Origin: Nissolia schottii
Lineage: Eukaryota > Streptophyta > Magnoliopsida > Fabales > Fabaceae
NCBI GenBank assembly: GCA_003254905.1
Contig: QANU01030383.1
Coordinates: 124,001-188,000, forward strand
Direction: 5' to 3'
DNA: 64,000 bases
Shown here: in pieces, positions 34,501 to 40,535 of the stretch
Position numbering within the stretch: the first letter of the stretch is position 1
Layout: every line of letters begins with the position of its first letter
The notes under the pieces: generated by a model
Database searches by the model: none
Told to the model about the DNA's origin: nothing
What the model saw: the letters and a program-made list of their open reading frames with translations, nothing else
Made by a program: the position numbers and the translations under genes

Positions 34501-37193
34501 TTTCAGATATGTTGAGAGACTTGGAAGCATTGCTCTTTTGGAATCCCCTTCTGTTAGTTGTAGTTGTTTTTTTGTAATGAGGATTTCTTGTCCTCCATTA
34601 TCCGTGCATTATTCCTCTCTCCTTGTTAATGAAATTCTTCTTTTATCTCGCCCCCCACCCCCCACACACACGAAAAAAAACACCCCTACTATTGCCTATG
34701 GGATTTTAGAAGATGAAGTTTCAACACTCCTACAATCGACATTGAGACTTTACTCAGCATCTTCATTTCATTTTCCAAAATCACAAAGTCAACGATAGAG
34801 GTATTCAGAACTAGTAGCCAATGATGCTAAGAGCCGTAGAGAGAGAGAGAGAAACAACTGTTGATAAGCTCATTGATCATTGCTTAACACTATTAAGAAC
34901 ATGGTTCGTGCTAAAATGAACAAAGTGTTGCCCGTTCTCATCTCTCAAAATTTTTCAAAATAGGCAATGTAATTACCCAATGTCTCAAATCTTTATCAAA
35001 TGTAGAAAATTTAAAAAGATAGAGGATCTCATAAGGGTATTATAACTTGAAGCTTAGTTTTATTATTAGCTCATTCGCTAAATGCAAAAAAGACCAAGAT
35101 CTAAATATTTACAAAAATGGTACAGTCACGGTTACTTTTGGTGATAACAAGCATTTTTTTCTGCTCTAAAATTGTTAGTCATCTTCTGGTCACACCAATA
35201 TTAAAATACTTCTTATTCGGTCACTTGTTTCTAATCAGGGAGGGGGCAATTAAATATTACCAACTAAACTACCTCCAACTGACCTGGATACTTAGCATCT
35301 TCAGCTCGTTGTACAACAACTCTAAGAGTCTTTGCATATATCATCTTTGGATTTCTCCGCTTACTCGAGGATATTTCCGATGATGCAGATTGAATAAGTA
35401 AAGAAATGAGAAAAGGCCATGTTTCAGCTGCCCAATAAAAATGTAATAGAAACAAATGAATCATAATTAAAACTTACACACCATGGCTTGAATAATCTTA
35501 TCAGTATTGCATCCACCAATACCCATAAACTTCACTTAAAAATGAACTTACAGTGAGGAACTTCATCTGGTCTAAGCTTTGCTGTATTCAATCCAATAAA
35601 TTTGCAGAAGTTATATGATTTTTCCCCTTCTAACCAAGTATTTAACAACTTGATCCCTTCCTGGTAATGCACAACACAACACCATTGATGATGAATCGAG
35701 TACACAATTCTTGCAGAATGTACACACAAAAAAAAATCCTGGTGGCGAATAAAGAGTATCTGGCTCAACTATAGCACAACATCATATAATAATTGAAGAA
35801 ATGAAATGTATCAAAATTTCTGTAAGGGAAAAACAAGCTGCTAGTTATTCCAAAATTCACTGATTTCAGCAATTAGGGCCACTGAAATAACATCAAATCA
35901 TCACAAACAATATAAACCATGTAGACTTTCTAATATCATCCTTTCAGTTCAAAATGATGCTATTTCTTCTCCAGTAGAATTTGTAGGAAAATAAAAAGAA
36001 AAGAACGAAAAAAAAGTAGTTGCAGTTTAATTAAATGATTCCTTTAAATTACTCTAGTTCAATTTTCCACAACATCAATAGCTATTCCAAAAAGTTAGGT
36101 TTATTCGAATCATTCATGTTCAATTTTTTTACAACATCAATAGTTATTCCCACAAGTTAGGTTTATTTCAATTGATCATGTAACTAATCCTCATTCGACA
36201 GCTTCTCTATGAAGCAAACTCGTTATCTCCCAGCTTCTATATGAAACTCTAACCTGCTACCAGGGTAAGAAACAAATTGTGCTACTTCATTCAGAATTCA
36301 ACACTCCAGCTTTCAGTATCATTGCTATTTCCCACTTTCACTAGTGATTCTCTATGCCCTTGATAGGTACCCAAACCCTTGGAGAGCCCATCCCCAAAAG
36401 CTAGCTATTAGGGAGGGAGAGCCAAGAGCTTAAATACCCCATCAAGCATCCCATACTACCCGATGTGGGACTTTGCCCATACAAAGTCCCTATCAATACA
36501 CCCTCCCCGGAAAGCCGACGTCCCGGCGGCTCCACTCTACGGTGCTTCACTCGGCCCTGGCCGGTCAGCCCCTCCGCAGGTAGCCCTTTCCGATGCGTCG
36601 ACTACCGGCTCTGATACCATTGATAGGTACCCAAACCCCTGGAGAGCCCATCCCCAAAAGCTAGCTATTAGGGAGGGAGAGCCAAGAGCTTAAATACCCC
36701 ATCAAGCATCCCATACTACCCGATGTGGGACTTTGCCCATACAAAGTCCCTATCAGCCCTTAACGCAATACTTAAGTGTTGTACTCTGAATGAAACAGAG
36801 CATCACATTTTTTTAAAGATTTTTCATGATCTCGTCTTAACAGTCAAGGTTGCTTATTCTGGTTCAACTTACTAGAAGCTTCCTGGACAATTAAAAACCA
36901 ATGCAACCAAACCAATAACTCTCAACACTAAGTTCATCAAGCATGCATAAACACTACCAGCAAAGCAAAACAAACGGAATTTTTTTGTCATCCAAAATCG
37001 CCGATTTGTGAAGTCTCCATCAAACATAGCAATTTCTAACGTATAATGTGTTTAGCGGCAACGATCAATAAGGCAAATACTGATATGGTTAAAAAAAGGG
37101 TGAAAAATGAAAGGTTACTTCGCGAGGTTTGGCTTTATCGGAAGAGAGCTTGAGTACGATCTCCTGAACGTCTCTGGAACTCACGGTCGCCAT
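440..37193 (-). CDS. ATM: ATM kinase, N-terminal 1,706 codons (41 exons, 3' part off window)
   Basis: PI3K-like kinase ATM, the nuclear sensor kinase for DNA double-strand breaks. Exons, 5' to 3': 37119-37193, 35552-35660, 35284-35427, 31817-31978, 31530-31725, 31280-31436, 31046-31185, 30872-30959, 29911-30014, 28576-28674, 27672-27728, 27375-27459, 26616-26690, 25145-25186, 24997-25067, 24271-24319, 23391-23462, 23074-23229, 22905-22994, 22643-22830, 21262-21862, 21085-21156, 20831-20992, 19335-19457, 18683-18810, 17825-17981, 17495-17541, 17355-17418, 15623-15697, 13516-13635, 13194-13379, 11048-11169, 10894-10963, 10657-10784, 8957-9098, 8735-8872, 8545-8643, 8396-8442, 5523-5706, 861-1082, 440-511. 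All introns are GT-AG and all phases agree. The protein begins MATVSSRDVQEIVLKLSSDK; residues 16-28 form a TAN-like motif (L16, K20, R24, I28). Stretches such as KLLNTWLEGEKS, TLRVVVQRAEDAKYPG, RKLVECINTYLLNDGPNLG and TMIERLLLMLKDMDYRVR match plant ATM as I remember it. FAT, kinase and FATC domains are not in the window. Splice sites were read by eye and could be off by a few bases. Confidence 0.95.
1083..2517. other. ATM intron 39, 3' part; unclassified
   Basis: Most of this stretch is AT-rich intron. At about 1900-2380 there is a less AT-rich block with several short open frames on both strands (minus 1906-2187, plus 2065-2274) that match nothing I know. It may be a decayed mobile element or captured DNA. 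No exon is needed here because exons 39 and 40 join in frame. Confidence 0.4.
2518..3475. mobile_element. Mutator-like TIR element with C-rich interior
   Basis: The left end reads AAATTACACTAACCTACCCT and goes on to ACACCCCTCTATTTGT. The right end is its inverted partner: rightmost bases read back as GAATTACACTGAGCTCTCTT and then ACACCCCTCTACAAA. Imperfect terminal inverted repeats of about 60 bp therefore bound roughly 950 bp. No transposase is visible. The interior (about 2800-3410) is C-rich on the plus strand and includes a 12-C run near 2600. I found no clear 9-bp target duplication, so the Mutator assignment is inference. It lies in ATM intron 39. Confidence 0.55.
3480..5335 (+). mobile_element. 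Copia-type LTR retrotransposon remains (broken)
   Basis: Decayed internal region of a Ty1/Copia element in ATM intron 39. In order it shows a protease-like motif near 3545-3580, reverse-transcriptase fragments at about 3650-4610 and an RNase H / integration-end portion at about 4980-5300. No intact LTRs were found. A direct repeat of about 325 bp lies inside (about 3960-4287 and 4290-4610). A minus-strand LINE 3' end is inserted at about 4668-4970. The coding remains carry many breaks, so the insertion is old. Confidence 0.8.
4668..4970 (-). mobile_element. L1-type LINE 3' end, in ATM intron 39
   Basis: On the minus strand this reads as a plant LINE 3' terminus: a GGATCTCTTGTCCTCC-like block, then TCTTATCAATACAATTCTTA and an A-rich tail at the low-coordinate end. 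The same 3' block recurs near 11990, 19010, 23760 and 28210, which defines a dispersed family. It sits inside the Copia remains and is thus younger than them. It is 5'-truncated with no coding part. Confidence 0.7.
6400..8045 (+). mobile_element. Gypsy-like non-coding LTR element fragment
   Basis: Two landmarks resemble non-coding parts of Tat/Athila-type Gypsy elements: a GACAAGCAAAGGTCTCAAGT stretch at about 6770, followed by a low-coding region, and a CCGTGGGTACGACA stretch followed by TTATTTGCCGTGACAAGTGC at about 7985-8040, as at the 3' part of such LTRs. No second LTR or coding domain was seen. It is a fossil fragment and family assignment is tentative. Confidence 0.35.
7470..7518. repeat. 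(GA)n microsatellite
   Basis: About 24 uninterrupted GA units, directly visible. It lies in ATM intron 38 within the Gypsy-like stretch. Confidence 0.97.
9545..9800 (-). mobile_element. LINE 3' end with RNase H tail remnant, ATM intron 34
   Basis: Read on the minus strand, the segment codes a short NFAADVL-like remnant of the RNase H tail near 9740. It then runs through a non-coding 3' part (TGAGGGGTGGTATGCTGTCT near 9600) to a T/A-rich end at about 9550. The layout fits a 5'-truncated plant L1-type LINE, in the same orientation as ATM. It looks like a different 3' family from the 4668 copy. Confidence 0.6.
11497..12950 (+). mobile_element. 5'-truncated LINE with nested insert, ATM intron 31
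   Basis: A plus-strand LINE 3' portion. The zf-RVT region (about 11500-11880, with WLERNSRIFNDKFYD-like coding) is followed by the family 3' end (GTATAGAGGATCTCTTATCC near 12005). After an inner insertion it resumes at about 12890-12945 (CTCTTATCAATACAATTCCT). The outer target duplication aaaaaaccatcaaattt occurs just before (about 11482-11498) and just after (about 12956-12972). Orientation is opposite to ATM. Confidence 0.8.
12038..12890 (-). mobile_element. LINE 5' end / ORF1 fragment nested in another LINE
   Basis: A GC-rich insert flanked on both sides by cctcttgtcc (about 12029-12038 and 12889-12898), a likely 10-bp target duplication. The minus strand has an open frame of 218 codons (12019-12675). 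Its end (GRKSMVIIHEGHFGAGWNLF) resembles the ORF1 segment of plant LINEs that precedes the RNA-binding part. The upstream GC-rich DNA would be the 5' leader. It lacks any ORF2 or poly(A) end, so it is cut at the 3' side, which is unusual for a LINE. Confidence 0.6.
13946..14190 (-). mobile_element. Copia-like LTR plus primer-binding site, ATM intron 29
   Basis: On the minus strand a segment starts TGTTGAGATATTG at 14190, has a TATATAATG box and ends TTTCA at 13962. It is followed after three bases by TGGTATTAGAGCTC (13958-13945), close to the initiator-Met tRNA primer-binding site. This is one LTR of about 229 bp plus the site. No internal genes or partner LTR were found, so it is a fossil fragment. 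Confidence 0.65.
14191..14470 (-). mobile_element. LINE zf-RVT fragment, ATM intron 29
   Basis: Read on the minus strand from about 14370, the frame contains KVKSFIWTGVLNRINTNDML and HVWRPHKAISPDV, typical of the zinc-binding C-terminal part of plant L1-type ORF2. It is truncated at both ends and abuts the Copia LTR. It has the same orientation as ATM. The plus-strand open frame 14207-14407 is only its shadow. Confidence 0.75.
15823..16640 (-). mobile_element. LINE 3' half, ATM intron 28
   Basis: The minus strand at about 16600-16385 codes FSLDKIILKSKALCKVKSFV, the zf-RVT lead-in of a plant LINE. Further 3' (about 16150-15836) it ends in a LINE 3' end with an A-rich tail near 15825. It has the same orientation as ATM. 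The part between 16150 and 16280 is unclassified and may be a separate insertion. Confidence 0.65.
18225..18440. repeat. MITE-like inverted repeat, ATM intron 25
   Basis: AAAAATGTCATCAAATTAGT at about 18304 pairs with its imperfect reverse complement around 18375-18405 (CAATTTTGACGACATTTTTC). The arms are roughly 35 bp with about 75% pairing by eye. This suggests a small foldback element. No target duplication was established. Confidence 0.35.
18958..19110 (-). mobile_element. LINE 3' end fragment, ATM intron 24
   Basis: The minus strand carries the family block GGAGGATCTCTTATCTACCA followed by an AATAATCTTTTCC... tail towards 18965. It is a very short, 5'-truncated copy in the same orientation as ATM. 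Confidence 0.55.
19672..19850 (-). mobile_element. Probable LINE 3' end, ATM intron 23
   Basis: The minus strand ends in ATTCTTTTATTAAAAAGGAA with a terminal poly-pyrimidine/A-rich structure like the other LINE 3' ends in this gene. Coding sequence is absent. The assignment rests on similarity to neighbouring copies only. Confidence 0.4.
21085..21862 (-). other. ATM: ATM exons 21-22: the largest coding block
   Basis: Exon 21 (601 nt) is by far the longest exon and codes about 200 residues of the helical solenoid. It includes an acidic, probably disordered stretch (VDVELDVNDDSRDVDS). The acceptor completes the Arg codon begun by exon 20, and the exon ends in phase 0 before GTAGAC. Exon 22 (72 nt) follows with VRGKILYHLCQHPHWSS. 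The antisense open frame at 21290-21550 is a shadow of this exon. Confidence 0.9.
22352..22576 (-). mobile_element. LINE zf-RVT fragment, ATM intron 20
   Basis: A 74-codon minus-strand open frame contains CRTFDYFLFYCAVANALWLN followed by IFSIFG. This is the Cys/His zinc-binding end of plant LINE ORF2, where the hallmark is a hydrophobic run with HC and an LW pair. It is in the same orientation as ATM and only 70 nt from exon 20. It is not an exon, because exons 20 and 21 join in frame without it. Confidence 0.7.
23710..24010 (-). mobile_element. LINE 3' end, ATM intron 16
   Basis: The minus strand shows the family signature GGAGGATTCATTATCCTCCT-like block, then CAATAAAATTTGTTTTCTAT and a terminal A run at about 23718-23724. 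It is 5'-truncated, about 300 bp, and oriented like ATM. Confidence 0.65.
25985..26260 (-). mobile_element. Probable LINE 3' end, ATM intron 13
   Basis: The CAATCCCTCAACACATTAAT block and the following CATGCTTCACACCAAACAAA stretch (plus-strand reading) match the same parts of the LINE 3' copies at 4800, 23880 and 28290. It is diverged, truncated and in the ATM orientation. Confidence 0.5.
27328..27368. repeat. (TG)n-(GA)n compound microsatellite
   Basis: A TG run passes through ttcg into a GA run, directly visible. It ends a few bases from the donor side of exon 12 (exon 12 ends at 27375), so it occupies the first bases of intron 12. Confidence 0.93.
28165..28530 (-). mobile_element. LINE 3' end, ATM intron 10
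   Basis: The minus strand reads GTGGATCTCTTGTCCTCCTA and runs into AATAAAATTCTTCTTTCATA at the low-coordinate end. The block at 28290-28330 matches the copies near 4800 and 23890. It is 5'-truncated, oriented like ATM, and its far end is within about 50 nt of exon 10. Confidence 0.65.
28985..29285 (-). mobile_element. RTE-type LINE 3' tail, ATM intron 9
   Basis: The minus-strand sequence around 29200 (GGTCATGTGAGGAGAACACA) and the block ending near 29090 correspond to the WFGHVRRT...RPK-T tail that closes the reverse transcriptase of RTE-clade LINEs. This clade differs from the L1-type copies in other introns. It is truncated and decayed. Confidence 0.55.
30015..30871. other. ATM intron 8; nothing recognised
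   Basis: AT-rich intron of 857 bp. Several short open frames near 30224-30700 lie on both strands without recognisable motifs. Exons 8 and 9 join in frame across it. Confidence 0.5.
32426..33347. repeat. 462-bp near-perfect tandem duplication, ATM intron 3
   Basis: Copy one is 32426-32887 and copy two 32888-33347. Both start ttatcagaagaatacaatac and end cgcataccgataggggt. The only difference I saw is a 2-bp CT gain or loss near the end. Each copy contains three consecutive 24-25-bp units built on gtattctctttgctt (first set 32554-32627). No coding content was recognised. It lies directly upstream of a plus-strand LINE fragment. A recent duplication or an assembly artefact could both explain it. 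Confidence 0.95.
33350..34665 (+). mobile_element. 5'-truncated L1-type LINE, ATM intron 3
   Basis: The 3' part of LINE ORF2. About 33420-33660 is the reverse-transcriptase tail (lysine-rich, with GNLVSKN-like remnants). A frame of 236 codons at 33671-34381 carries VGNGSRVIFWEDLSLGD near its start and KFKDPSKVKSFIWEAVLKRI in the middle, the zf-RVT lead-in. The 3' end near 34650 reads TTAATGAAATTCTTCTTTTA. Frames are broken. It is antisense to ATM, unlike most LINE copies in this gene. Confidence 0.85.
34666..35283. other. ATM intron 3, remainder near exon 3
   Basis: AT-rich sequence with no recognised element. A short GA repeat lies at about 34838-34851. Confidence 0.5.
35284..37193 (-). other. 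ATM: ATM exons 1-3: start codon and TAN-like N terminus
   Basis: Exon 1 (75 nt, 25 codons) ends with a GAA codon just before a GTAACC donor. Exon 2 opens with GAAGGGATC after a CAG acceptor, so the joined protein reads KPREEGIKLLNTWLEG. Exon 3 starts inside a Ser codon (TCT) and carries SETWPFLISLLIQS. The ATG at 37193-37191 is the chosen start because it opens the conserved TAN region and no splice acceptor is needed upstream. In yeast Tel1 and human ATM the TAN motif is needed for telomere and damage functions; that role here is inferred by homology. Confidence 0.9.
36361..36755 (-). mobile_element. TRIM (terminal-repeat retrotransposon in miniature), apparently whole
   Basis: A 395-bp element in ATM intron 1. 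Two 135-bp terminal direct repeats (36361-36495 and 36621-36755) begin TGATAGG and end CCTATCA, and they differ at one visible position. The 125-bp interior has, on the minus strand, TGGTATCAGAGCC directly after the upstream LTR (about 36607-36619), a match to the initiator-Met tRNA primer site. A purine-rich GGGGAGGGTG lies before the other LTR. The 5-bp target duplication gccct flanks both sides (36356-36360 and 36756-36760). It codes no protein. Near-identical LTRs and a perfect duplication mean a young insertion. Confidence 0.93.
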
Positions 37194-37480
37194 TGTCGCG
37201 AAGAACTTTCACATGTAGAGAGAGAGAATCGAAGCTGGAGGAGGTTTTATCGAAGTGAAATGTGGGAAGCTAGGGTTTGCGTTTTGGGAGTTGGGGAGGT
37301 TATTTATGGCGGGAAAACGAAGGGTTTGAGAGGCTGCGGAGAAATAGGGTTACTTGTAAAATGGGATTCTGAGCTTAGACGACGAAAATTGATCATTTTG
37401 GCTGGGATGAGCTCTTCTTTTATTGTTTTTTTCTTTTATTTTTTTTTTTTGTCAGCGCTAGCTTTAGTTCAATGAAAAGA
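37194..37480 (-). promoter_or_regulatory. ATM: ATM 5' leader and proximal promoter region
   Basis: The sequence immediately upstream of the ATM start codon contains an AGAGAGAG tract near 37221 and is less AT-rich than the flanks. A GTGGGAAGCTAGGGTTTG stretch (plus strand, about 37261-37280) lies in the likely leader. No TATA box was seen within 150 bp of the start. The transcription start cannot be placed from sequence alone. The 122-codon plus-strand open frame at 37107-37475 has no recognisable content. Confidence 0.4.
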
Positions 37481-37489
37481 AAAAATAGT

Positions 37490-37954
37490 TAACTTAGAGG
37501 ACAGGACTGCGAGCCTTCCAACAATCCTTGGAGAACTAATAAACTAAATATTACTAACATAAACATAAAGTGCATGAAATAAAAGGGAAAAGTGGAAAAA
37601 ATAAAAGTAGAGATTAAGTATTGAGTGAGTATTGAGAGAAGATGTCTATTTATAGAGGATGAGTCTAAAGTGAGTGAAAATATAGCACTTGTAAACATTA
37701 GTTAGTAAAATTGCAGTAACTTTGGCTACAAATATCATATTGAGGTGATTCAAGTCTTTAATTAAAGCTACGAGATAGATCTACAACTTTGTAGTTGAAG
37801 TCAAATCGAGATTGAACTTCCATCCGAGCGCAAAATCCATGACAAAGTCAGGGTTAAAATTTTCTTAACAAATCTTAGACCAAATCTTTTTAAATTTAAA
37901 TTCAAATTTGTATTTTATAATCTAACTTTTCTCTTCAAATCTCTTCTTCTAACT
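37490..37954 (-). other. AT-rich block with minus-strand TATA box, possibly LTR-like
   Basis: On the minus strand CTATAAATAGA lies at 37655-37645, pointing towards ATM about 455 bp upstream of its start codon. Upstream of it the sequence (GTAGATCTATCTCGTAGC near 37770) resembles LTR leader segments of Copia elements. Whether this is an LTR remnant or the native distal promoter of ATM is not decidable by eye. Confidence 0.3.
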
Positions 37955-40310
37955 AGTGGGTGCTAATCCTCTGCTTGGAGACCTATCACTAAGAATGTCG
38001 AGAAGAGACTAAGCATGTGGAGGTCCAAATATCTACCCAAGGCGGGTAAATTGGTCATGATAAAATCTTTTATTAATAGTTTACCTGTTTATTACCTTAG
38101 CAGTTTCAAGATGACAAAACAGGTGATCTGAAAGATTATAAGTCTCCAAAGAAAATTTTTCTAGAGCAAAGCTAAAGGTGAATGGGGAATCCCTTTAATC
38201 AGTTGGACACAGATACAATTGCCAAAAGAGAAGGGTGGTTTAGGGGTAGGGAGTCTGGTTAATACAAACTCAACAATCATTTTCAAGTGGTGGTAGAGAT
38301 ACTCAAAAGAGGACTATCCACTTTGAAAAAGGTGGTTAATTCATGTTATCAAATACAAAACTGGAAAATAGCAGCTTGATGATTCTAAGATCAACAAGTG
38401 ATCCGTGGCAGGATATTTGCTCATTGTGGGATCAGGACGATTGGTTGAAAACAATATGTGAGACAGATATGAGGATGAAGCTTGGGTATGGTAACAAGAT
38501 TCTGTTTTGGGAAGATCTTTGGATTGGTAATCGAAGGCTGATGGAAGCGTTTCCAAGACTATATATTGTTACTAACATGAAGAAATACAAAGTTGCTTAT
38601 TATGGGTTTTAGGATAGCATTGAATGGATATGGAACCTCCAATGGGAGCCAAATTTATTCCAATGGGAACTTGAGTTATTGAATGAATTACACTCATGTC
38701 TTCTTGGAGCGAATTTAGGCTCCATTGACAAACTCGTTTGGAAATTTGATTAAAAAATGGCATCTTTTCAACAAAAAACTTCATGGAAGTTGCGGTGAAT
38801 GCAAGCACTATTTCTAATGACATTTGTAGCTTTAGCTACTCGAATAAGGTATGGAAAGGCCTTGTCCCCCAAGTTGAAATTTTTGCATGGTTTGTGTTGC
38901 TGGGTAGGATGAAAATGAAGGATAGACTTTAGCATTTGAATATCGGAAGCCTTCAAAACCTAAGTTGTGTCTTTTGCAACCATAGCCGTAAGAGTATAAC
39001 ACATTTATTCCTTAGCTATAAATTTTTCTAGAATCTCTAGGCAATGTCGAGACTTAGAACTAGCACATAACTTGGGCGAGTCCTAATAACATCAAGGACT
39101 TCTTTGAAATGTGGATAAATGTCCTGCTAGGTCGTGTTGAATATCCAAGATGGCAAACCGCATTTTTTGTCTCATTGGGGACCATATGTAAAATAAGGAA
39201 TAAATGCATATTTGATAACAAACCAGCAAGCCTTATTGATGCGGTATCATATGTAGTTTTCTAGAAAAAACAATAGCAAAAGACAACGTGACTTAGTGGA
39301 GTCAAGGACCATATCTAAGGTTAGTAAATTGAATGATTAGGAGATATGATGTCAAATACAATAGTAATGGATGAGTATTGCTTGTCACTGAAATATTTGA
39401 TGTCTCCTTGGTTTATAAAATAATGTGTGGGTTGATTAATTTTGTGAAAGGTTGTGCGGGAAGCTTAGTTCATAATACTTGGTAATGCTTGTTGCGAGAT
39501 ATTGTTTTGGTTGTATGGTAATTTTGTGGTCAAGATGTTTGGGGGGTACTAGGACTCCCCTAGCCTTGATGACATTGTCGAAGGGGGCTGGGGTAGTTCA
39601 AGGAAGTTGCATTTTTCTTGTTGGACAAATTTTGCAAGTTGCTTTGGTGGTGTGTATTGCGTTAGTGAGGGAACCATTATCTGCGTGTTAAACTAGCTCA
39701 AAGAGAGTGTATTATGAATTGATATATTTGATCATATGAAAGAACTTGCTTGCTAATTGCTATGATGATAGGGAGTAATGTCTACTGGATATGGAGGCAA
39801 GGGACTTTAGATGATAACTCTTGTAAAGTGTAGATGAGTTCATTGCACACATTGGTTGTGATTTGTTGGTGAAAGCAGGGAACCAAATAATTAACATTGG
39901 GGGTTTAATGGTCATTTTGTTTGTTTCATGTGTGCTTGTTTTGAAGACCATTGTGTTCCTTATAGTTTTCCTGATGTGCATAGGCCAGAATAATCATATG
40001 TAACTAGTAGATGATTAATGTTGAATTTATAATGTACTTTTGGGCTTGGGTTGGTTTTTCCTTAAATAACATATGGTTGTGCTCTTTTTCCTCCCTAAAA
40101 AATCAAGGAGTTTGTCTTATTGGATTTTCCCTAGTGAGATTTTTAATGAGATTTTCCTCATGCTTGTTGTGCTTGTCTTAGTGGGTAGGGTGGGATGGGG
40201 GTGTCCTGTGTCCTAGTATTGTGTTTTGGGTCTTGTTTTTAGTATCCGGTGTGTTTTTTCCCATGTGGGGGCATTTTGCTTTTAAATAAAGTTTGTTTAC
40301 TTACAAGTAG
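37955..40310 (+). mobile_element. 5'-truncated L1-type LINE
   Basis: The plus strand codes the C-terminal part of LINE ORF2 in broken frames. A WRSKYLPKAGKLVMIKSFIN-like stretch lies at about 38020-38080, GNKILFWEDLWIGNRRLMEA at about 38490-38550, and a zf-RVT-like portion (SCVFCNHSRKSITHLFL-like) at about 38960-39010. The non-coding 3' part ends at AAATAAAGTTTGTTTACTTA (about 40290). It belongs to another subfamily than the intron copies. It lies tail to tail with the next LINE. Confidence 0.8.
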
Positions 40311-40336
40311 AATTGAATTCAATTCTATATATAATT

Positions 40337-40535
40337 TACTTGTTTATTCCAAACATAAAAATTAAAATCAATTCTCACTTGAATTCAATTCCATTATGAA
40401 TTGAATTTAATTCTATCTCATATTATCATTTCAAATAGGTTGATACTTGTACACGTTGAGAGTATAGAAAAAAAAGTGAAATGTTATATAACGCTTGAGA
40501 CCTCATCATGAGCTTTATGTCCTGTCAATTACGAT
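40337..40535 (+). repeat. Left copy of ~200-bp direct repeat flanking the LINE
   Basis: It starts tacttgtttattccaaacat and ends near 40535 with aattacgata. It aligns along its length with 48947-49147 in direct orientation, at roughly 80-85% identity by eye. It is placed exactly at the 3' boundary of the minus-strand LINE. Confidence 0.85.

Noticed and set aside
36463-36693. 76-codon plus-strand open frame rich in Pro/Arg
   Set aside because: It lies wholly within the TRIM, crossing LTR and interior. TRIMs code no protein.
37107-37475. 122-codon plus-strand frame over ATM exon 1 and promoter
   Set aside because: It is antisense to the clear ATM start exon and has no motif, so a shadow is the simpler reading.
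38343-38612. 89-codon plus-strand frame
   Set aside because: GNKILFWEDLWIGNRRL marks it as LINE ORF2 C-terminal sequence.
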